From assembly GCA_934572335.1 (NCBI GenBank), contig CAKTKU010000035.1:1-9887 (forward strand): 9,887 nucleotides of DNA, read 5' to 3'. Of this stretch, positions 5,368 to 9,887 are shown one piece after another. Under the pieces are notes generated by a model. That model was not told the origin of the DNA. It was given only the letters and a program-made list of their open reading frames with translations, and did no database searches. This DNA is from an uncultured Oscillospiraceae bacterium (GTDB lineage Bacteria; Bacillota; Clostridia; Oscillospirales; Oscillospiraceae). A program made the translations under genes and the position numbers. Position 1 is the first letter of the stretch. The number at the start of each line of letters is the position of its first letter.

Positions 5368-7371
5368 ATGGAAACCAAAAACATCCGCAACATCTGCCTG
5401 ATGGGACACGGCAACAGCGGCAAGACCAGTCTCGCCGAGAGCATGCTGTTCGTCACCGGCGCGATCGACCGCATGGGCAAGGTCAGCGACGGCAACACCG
5501 TCTGTGACTACGACCCCGAAGAGATCAAGCGCCAGATAACGATCTCCACGTCCGTCGCCCCCGTGAACTACGCAGGCTGCAAGATCAACGTTCTCGACTG
5601 CCCCGGCTACTTCGACTTCGCCGGCGACGTTCTCAGCGCTATCCGCGCTGTCGAGTGCGGCGTCATCCTGTGCTCCGCGAAGGACGGCATCTCCGTCGGC
5701 GCTGAGCGCTCCTGGAAGTACCTCAAGGCGGCGAACCTGCCCGTCATGTTCTGCGTGTCGAAGTGCGACGAGGAGCACGGCGACTACTACGCAGTTGTCG
5801 ACGCTCTCAAGGCGAAGTACGGCTCCATCGTCTGCGCTGTCACCGCCCCCATGTCCGACGGCACGGGCGTTATCGATATAGTCCACAACATCGCTTACAA
5901 GACCAACGGCGCAAAGGTCGCAAAGGTCGAAGTTCCCGCCGCTGACGCGGACAAGGTCGCGGAGCTGCGCGAAGCGCTCATGGAGACCGCCGCCGGTGCG
6001 ACTGAGGAGCTGATGGAGAAGTTCTTCGAGACCATGGAGCTGAGCGAAGAGGACATGGTCGCCGGTATCAAGGCCGGTCTGAAGGATCGCTCCGTCGTCC
6101 CCGTGTTCGCCTCCGCCGCGATGAGCAACATCGGCACCGAGGCCATGCTCCAGGGCATCGTTGACTACGTCTCCGCTCCCGAGGACAAGTCCTCCGAGCC
6201 GACCCTCGCTTTCGTTTTCAAGACTGTCTCCGACCAGTTCGGCAAGTACAGCTTCATCAAGGTCATGCAGGGCAACGTCACTGGCGATATGTCCCTGCGC
6301 GACGTGCGCACCTCCAGCACCGACAAGCTCGGCCGTCTGTACACTATGTGCGGCAAGAAGAACACCGAGGTCAAGGACTGCTGCTGCGGCGACATTGTTG
6401 CCGTCGGCAAGATGGACTGGAAGACCGGCGACTCCATCTGCGACCCGAAGAACGAGGTCGAGCTGCCCGCCATCGAGATCCCCGAGCCGTGCTACTCCAT
6501 GGCTATCTCCCCTAAGACCAAGGGTCAGGACGACAAGGTCGCGGCCGGTCTTGCAAGACTGAACGAGGAGGACATCTCCTTCAACCTCGTCAACAACGCG
6601 GAGACCCACCAGATGGTCATTTCCGGCGCGGGCGACATTCAGGTCGACGTGCTGTGCGCCAAGCTCAAGAGCCGCTTCGGCGTTGAGACCGAGCTCAAGC
6701 CCGCCCGTGTCGCTTACCGCGAAAAGATCAAGGGCAAGGTCGAGGCTCACGGCCGCCACAAGAAGCAGTCCGGCGGTTCCGGTCAGTTCGGTGACGTTTG
6801 GATACGCTTCGAGCCGCAGGAAGAGCAGGACGAGATGATCTTCGCCGAGGAAGTCTTCGGCGGCTCCGTCCCCAAGAACTTCTTCCCGTCCGTCGAAAAG
6901 GGTCTGCGCAACGCGGTCGTCAAGGGCGTTCTTGCCGGTTATCCGCTCGTCGGGCTGAAAGCGACGCTGTACGATGGCTCCTACCACCCCGTCGACTCCA
7001 ACGATATGGCGTTCCAGACCGCCGCGCGTCTCGCGTACCAGGACGGCATTCCCAAGGCAAAGCCCACCATCCTTGAGCCTATCGGTCTCCTTCAGGTCAC
7101 CATTCCCGACGCGAACCTCGGCGACATCATGAGCGACATCAGCTCCAAGCGCCGCGGCACTGTGCTCGGTATGACCGCAGAGGACGGCATGCAGACCGTC
7201 GAGGCGGAAGTCCCCATGGCAGAGATGAGCTCTTACACCATCGACCTGCGCTCCATGACTCAGGGCCGCGGCTCGTTCACGTGCAAGTTCATCCGCTACG
7301 AGGAAGCCCCCGGCAATGTGCAGCAGAAGGTCATAGAAGAGGCAAAGGCTCTCGCCGAGGCAGAAGGCTGA
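5368..7371 (+). CDS. fusA2: Elongation factor G-like translational GTPase (FusA2 type)
   Basis: A 667-residue protein with the full EF-G layout: GTPase domain (1-270), domain II (about 280-360), domain III (about 370-445), domain IV (about 446-565) and domain V (about 566-655). The P-loop is GHGNSGKT (13-20), switch I RQITIST (55-61), switch II DCPGYFDF (77-84), G4 SKCD (131-134) and G5 ASA (248-250). Canonical EF-G has DTPGH and NKxD, so the switch II histidine is tyrosine here and the G4 asparagine is serine. This is typical of EF-G paralogues rather than the housekeeping factor. The domain IV tip keeps GSYHPVDS with H540, which in EF-G reaches the decoding centre. It is about 25-30 residues shorter than canonical EF-G. 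ATG 5368 is chosen over an in-frame TTG at 5347 because AGAGGAAG precedes it by 6 bases. It stands alone, not with rpsL/rpsG/tuf, which fits a paralogue. Confidence 0.9.
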   Translation: METKNIRNICLMGHGNSGKTSLAESMLFVTGAIDRMGKVSDGNTVCDYDPEEIKRQITISTSVAPVNYAGCKINVLDCPGYFDFAGDVLSAIRAVECGVILCSAKDGISVGAERSWKYLKAANLPVMFCVSKCDEEHGDYYAVVDALKAKYGSIVCAVTAPMSDGTGVIDIVHNIAYKTNGAKVAKVEVPAADADKVAELREALMETAAGATEELMEKFFETMELSEEDMVAGIKAGLKDRSVVPVFASAAMSNIGTEAMLQGIVDYVSAPEDKSSEPTLAFVFKTVSDQFGKYSFIKVMQGNVTGDMSLRDVRTSSTDKLGRLYTMCGKKNTEVKDCCCGDIVAVGKMDWKTGDSICDPKNEVELPAIEIPEPCYSMAISPKTKGQDDKVAAGLARLNEEDISFNLVNNAETHQMVISGAGDIQVDVLCAKLKSRFGVETELKPARVAYREKIKGKVEAHGRHKKQSGGSGQFGDVWIRFEPQEEQDEMIFAEEVFGGSVPKNFFPSVEKGLRNAVVKGVLAGYPLVGLKATLYDGSYHPVDSNDMAFQTAARLAYQDGIPKAKPTILEPIGLLQVTIPDANLGDIMSDISSKRRGTVLGMTAEDGMQTVEAEVPMAEMSSYTIDLRSMTQGRGSFTCKFIRYEEAPGNVQQKVIEEAKALAEAEG

Positions 7372-7391
7372 TTACATAACTAAAAAATCAT

Positions 7392-7418
7392 CTGGCGGGC
7401 TTTCAGTAAGCCCGCCAG
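7392..7418. terminator. Perfect 11-bp hairpin after the EF-G-like gene
   Basis: CTGGCGGGCTT at 7392-7402 and AAGCCCGCCAG at 7408-7418 enclose a 5-base loop, 20 bases after the EF-G stop codon. In the + direction the tail (TGTTCTACTGTTT) is only moderately T-rich. In the - direction it is followed by TGATTTTTTAG, a better U-tail. Some read-through into the next + strand gene is likely, and no separate promoter for that gene is obvious. Confidence 0.75.
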
Positions 7419-7455
7419 TGTTCTACTGTTTCAATACCCAAGGAGGTCGCAGAGT

Positions 7456-8298
7456 ATGACAGGCAAATGGACTTCACTGAAAAATCTCGGCTGGGCGATA
7501 GGCATCGCGGTGTGCCTTCTCGCGCTTGTGGTCGGGCTCGTCATTGCGAGCGTCAACCGTTACAGCGGCGATTCGTTTTCCAGCTCCACCGCGCTGACGT
7601 CGGAGAACGTCGACGGCAGCGGCAACGTCACGGAGCTGACCCCCGGCACATCCGGCGGCGCAGGCTCTCTCCTGACCCTGCCGGAAACGAACGACGCCGG
7701 GCAGGAGTATATCGACAAGCTCACCTTCCTCTGCGACAGCTCTTTTATCGGCGTGCGTGACTACGGTCTGCTCGCGGGCGGCACTGGCACATATCAGGTA
7801 TGGGGGACGGATTCCGGCTCGCTGCGCGTGGCCGATCTCGCGTCCGCGACGATAGTATATCCCTCGGACGGCTCGTCCGTCACGATTGCCGACGCCGCAA
7901 TGATCGCAAAGCCGGAGATACTTGTAATATGCGTGGGGCAGGACGGGCTGAACGCCGTGGACGAGGCGACGTTCAAGACAAGCTACTCCGCCACGATAAC
8001 CGGCATACAGTCCGCAAGCCCGGACACGAAGATAATCTGCTGCTCAATAAGCTCCGTTATCGCCAACTACACTGGCTCCGACGGGCTGACGACCATCATG
8101 ATAAGCGACGCAAACGACTGGATACGCGAGGTGTGCTCGGCGACGAACGTGTACTTCATCGACTCGGGCAAGGCAGTCGGCGACGGGACGGGCGCGGCGC
8201 TGTCAAGCTACCTCTCCTCCAACGGCAAAACGCTCAACTCCAGCGGCATAAACGAAGTGCTTTCCTACCTGCGCACCCACGCGCTGACCACGGAGTAA
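7456..8298 (+). CDS. Membrane-anchored SGNH/GDSL-hydrolase-like extracytoplasmic protein
   Basis: A 280-residue protein. Residues 1-10 are polar and basic, 11-32 form a hydrophobic membrane anchor (no lipobox), and 36-78 are a Ser/Thr/Gly-rich linker. A domain from about 88 to 275 then lies outside the membrane. Its order matches SGNH hydrolases: block I FLCDSSFIG (91-99, S95 at the GDS serine), block III VICVGQDGLN (157-166, in place of GxND), and block V SNGKTLNSSG (255-264) where DGxHLN is expected. The last block has N256 and T259 in place of the catalytic Asp and His, so esterase activity is doubtful. Active relatives remove acyl groups from cell-wall polymers or glycans, and a binding role is one alternative. 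The start is firm: AAGGAGGT at 7440-7447 lies 8 bases before the ATG. It is probably fed by read-through from upstream. Confidence 0.72.
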   Translation: MTGKWTSLKNLGWAIGIAVCLLALVVGLVIASVNRYSGDSFSSSTALTSENVDGSGNVTELTPGTSGGAGSLLTLPETNDAGQEYIDKLTFLCDSSFIGVRDYGLLAGGTGTYQVWGTDSGSLRVADLASATIVYPSDGSSVTIADAAMIAKPEILVICVGQDGLNAVDEATFKTSYSATITGIQSASPDTKIICCSISSVIANYTGSDGLTTIMISDANDWIREVCSATNVYFIDSGKAVGDGTGAALSSYLSSNGKTLNSSGINEVLSYLRTHALTTE

Positions 8299-8315
8299 GC
8301 AGCCACGGATATACG

Positions 8316-8354
8316 AAATCACCCCTGCGGCATAACGTACCGCAGGGGTGATTT
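8316..8354. terminator. Bidirectional terminator between convergent genes
   Basis: A perfect 15-bp inverted repeat runs from AAATCACCCCTGCGG at 8316-8330 to its complement at 8340-8354 around a 9-base loop, with T run/A run flanks. It lies 17 bases after the SGNH-like stop and 11 bases after the MATE stop, so it serves both genes. Confidence 0.9.
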
Positions 8355-8365
8355 TATGCAAAATA

Positions 8366-9721
8366 TCAATAATCGGTTCTTACTTTCAGCCATTTGCCGA
8401 ACACGGAGTAGAGCACCATGAGACCCATGCCGACCGCCCACGTGATGGGATAGGCGATGAACACGCCGTCGATCGTGCCATATAGCGGCGCGACGAGCTT
8501 GAGCCACGCGATACGCACCACGCACAGCGACACCAGCATAATGACCATCGGCGGGATGCTCTTCCCCGCGCCGCGCACCGTCCCCGAGAGGATGTGCATG
8601 ATGCCGAGGAAGAAGTAGAACGGGCAGAAATACCGCATGGCAAGCTGCCCATACGCGACGGCGGCGGCGTTGTCGGTAAAGAGCCGCATGAGCGGCGCGG
8701 AGAACGCCAGCAGCAGCGCGCCCGTCGCGAGCGTATAACCCAGCCCCATGGCGAGCGTGACGCGCATGCCCTTTTTCACACGCTCCACCCTGCCCGCGCC
8801 GAGGTTCTGCCCGGTGAACGTCGTCATCGCAAGGCTGAGGCTCAGCACCGGGAGAATGTTGAAGCCGTCGATCTTCATATAAGCGCCGAAGCCCGCCATC
8901 GCGTCCGAGCCAAAGGCGTTGACGCTCGACTGCACAACGGCGTTCGACAGCGAAATGACCATATTCTGAATTCCGGTCGGCAGACCGATGCGGATTATAT
9001 TGCCCGCCATGCGCCCGTCAATGCGCAGCTCGCGCCAGACGACGCGGTAGGGCGCGTTGACGCGCACGAGGTAGCCCAGCGACAGCACACAGGACAAAAG
9101 CTGGCTGACATTCGTGGCGATGGCCGCGCCCGCCACGCCCATATCGAGCAGTGCGACGCAGACAAGGTCGAGCACGATGTTCGTCACCGAGGCAATGGCG
9201 AGGTACAAAAGCGAGCGGCGGGAGTTCCCCGCGGCGTTGAGAATACCGGCCGTCATGTTGTAAACGACGTTGAAAAGCACACCGCCGAAGTATATCCGCA
9301 GATAGGTCACCGAGTCCGCCATGACATCATCCGGCGTGTTGAGCAGTTCGAGCAGCGCGCGGCTGAGCGCGACGCCCGCCGCTGTGAGCACAACGCCGAG
9401 TATGGCAACGATGGCGAGCGCGGTGTGCACCGCGGTGCTTGTATTCCGGCTGTCGTCCGCTCCGAGATAGTGTGAGATGACGACGCCCGCGCCGACGGAC
9501 ACGCCCTGACTGAACGCAATGAGCAGATATATAAGCGCACCGCTCGACCCGACCGCCGCAAGGGCGTTGCTGCCGACAAAATTGCCGACAATGACCGAGT
9601 CCGCGGTGTTATAAAGCTGCTGCAGGAGGTTGCCCAGTATAAGCGGCACGCAGAAAACCAGCAGCTTTCTGCCGATGCTGCCCTCCGTCATAAGGTCTGA
9701 CTTTGATCTGTCAGCTGCCAA
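8366..9721 (-). CDS. MATE family multidrug/metabolite efflux transporter
   Basis: A 451-residue inner-membrane antiporter of the MATE family, which exports organic cations or other small molecules using a Na+ or H+ gradient. The N-lobe signature VPLILGNLLQQLYNTADSVI (25-44) is followed by VGNFVGSNALAAVGSSGAL and by ISHYLGADD (82-90). The C-lobe repeats the pattern with GLPTGIQNMVISLSNAVVQ, a TGQNLGAGR loop and LSGTVRGAGKS. About twelve hydrophobic segments are spread over two similar halves, and the length is normal. I choose the TTG at 9721-9719 as start because ACCTCC (GGAGGT on the - strand, 9735-9730) lies 8 bases before it. The in-frame ATG at 9751 has no ribosome binding site and falls next to the -10 box. 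The substrate is unknown. It is monocistronic within the window. Confidence 0.92.
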   Translation of the reverse strand: MAADRSKSDLMTEGSIGRKLLVFCVPLILGNLLQQLYNTADSVIVGNFVGSNALAAVGSSGALIYLLIAFSQGVSVGAGVVISHYLGADDSRNTSTAVHTALAIVAILGVVLTAAGVALSRALLELLNTPDDVMADSVTYLRIYFGGVLFNVVYNMTAGILNAAGNSRRSLLYLAIASVTNIVLDLVCVALLDMGVAGAAIATNVSQLLSCVLSLGYLVRVNAPYRVVWRELRIDGRMAGNIIRIGLPTGIQNMVISLSNAVVQSSVNAFGSDAMAGFGAYMKIDGFNILPVLSLSLAMTTFTGQNLGAGRVERVKKGMRVTLAMGLGYTLATGALLLAFSAPLMRLFTDNAAAVAYGQLAMRYFCPFYFFLGIMHILSGTVRGAGKSIPPMVIMLVSLCVVRIAWLKLVAPLYGTIDGVFIAYPITWAVGMGLMVLYSVFGKWLKVRTDY

Positions 9722-9729
9722 TTGTCCGC

Positions 9730-9735
9730 ACCTCC
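9730..9735 (-). promoter_or_regulatory. Ribosome binding site deciding the TTG start of the MATE gene
   Basis: GGAGGT on the - strand lies 8 bases before TTG (9721-9719). It lies inside the longer open frame that begins at ATG 9751, which shows that this longer frame is not the real gene start. Confidence 0.75.
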
Positions 9736-9754
9736 GAAATTTCGAGTCCATATT

Positions 9755-9782
9755 ATTATATTCGATTTTTCATATATTTCAA
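9755..9782 (-). promoter_or_regulatory. Sigma-A promoter of the MATE gene
   Basis: Read on the - strand: TTGAAA at 9782-9777, a 16-base spacer, then a perfect TATAAT at 9760-9755. Transcription would begin near 9748, giving a leader of about 27 bases that holds the GGAGGT site. Confidence 0.7.
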
Positions 9783-9803
9783 GTACGCAGGGCATAGAAA
9801 AGA

Positions 9804-9820
9804 CACCGCTGAAAGGCGTG
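9804..9820 (+). other. Small hairpin with GAAA tetraloop
   Basis: CAC/GTG and GCT/GGC pairs (9804-9806 with 9818-9820, and 9808-9810 with 9815-9817) form a short stem with one bulged C at 9807 and a GAAA loop at 9811-9814. It lies upstream of a + strand terminator in a segment with no coding frame, so it could be part of a small RNA or leader. The hairpin is short and may be chance. Confidence 0.25.
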
Positions 9821-9851
9821 GTTCCGTAAGAAAACATTTATGTGAGAGAAT

Positions 9852-9880
9852 CGGCGTAGTTTAGGCTACGCCGGTTTTCT
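9852..9880 (+). terminator. Intrinsic terminator (+ strand) at the right edge
   Basis: CGGCGTAG at 9852-9859 pairs with CTACGCCG at 9866-9873 around a 6-base loop, and is followed by GGTTTTCTTTTC. The T-rich tail is on the + strand side only. No + strand gene precedes it within the window, so it could end a short RNA, act as an attenuator for a gene beyond the window, or catch antisense transcription. Confidence 0.65.
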
Positions 9881-9887
9881 TTTCTTT

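Noticed and set aside
5179..6987. A 602-codon open frame on the - strand opposite the EF-G-like gene
   Set aside because: It is antisense to a protein with clear EF-G motifs. Its Val/Asp/Leu/Gly-rich composition is the expected mirror of C-ending codons, and it shows no domain, ribosome binding site or promoter of its own.
8594..9475. A 293-codon + strand open frame opposite the MATE gene
   Set aside because: His/Arg/Glu-rich mirror translation of a well-supported membrane transporter. No ribosome binding site or recognisable domain.

Overview
The window looks like a chromosomal stretch of a fairly GC-rich, low-GC-phylum-type Firmicute, most likely a clostridial gut bacterium of the Oscillospiraceae/Ruminococcaceae kind. 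This is inferred from strong AGGAGG-type ribosome binding sites, sigma-A-like promoters, compact U-tailed terminators, and the protein families present. No rRNA, tRNA, CRISPR array, transposase or recombinase gene was found. Base composition changes sharply: roughly the first 800 bases are AT-rich by eye and carry a small acetyltransferase, while everything from about 1920 on is GC-rich with C/G-ending codons.

Layout. 1-163: a phased TGAAACC repeat cluster, a strong bidirectional terminator and a promoter. 182-607 (+): GNAT acetyltransferase, AT-rich and possibly acquired. 608-849: non-coding with a possible gene remnant and a GC-rich hairpin. 850-1680 (-): rhomboid-fold membrane protein with a cysteine/histidine-rich tail. 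1681-1920: divergent promoter region. 1921-2676 (+): RlmB/TrmH-type rRNA ribose methyltransferase. Only 36 bases later, 2713-5178 (+): a large membrane protein that looks like a degenerate P-type ATPase with a long charged N-terminal extension. A terminator closes this two-gene operon. 5368-7371 (+): EF-G-like GTPase (FusA2 type) with its own promoter. 7456-8298 (+): membrane-anchored extracytoplasmic protein resembling an SGNH hydrolase. A 15-bp-stem terminator separates it from the convergent 8366-9721 (-) MATE efflux transporter. The right edge carries a + strand terminator with no visible gene in front of it.

The genes do not form one obvious pathway. Two concern the ribosome (RlmB and the EF-G paralogue), one is drug or metabolite export (MATE), and the rest are envelope proteins. 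The most striking theme is that three envelope proteins (rhomboid-like, P-type-ATPase-like, SGNH-like) keep the fold signature of an enzyme family but lack catalytic residues. The EF-G paralogue also replaces the switch II histidine by tyrosine. The P-type-ATPase-like pseudo-enzyme is the best candidate for something undescribed.
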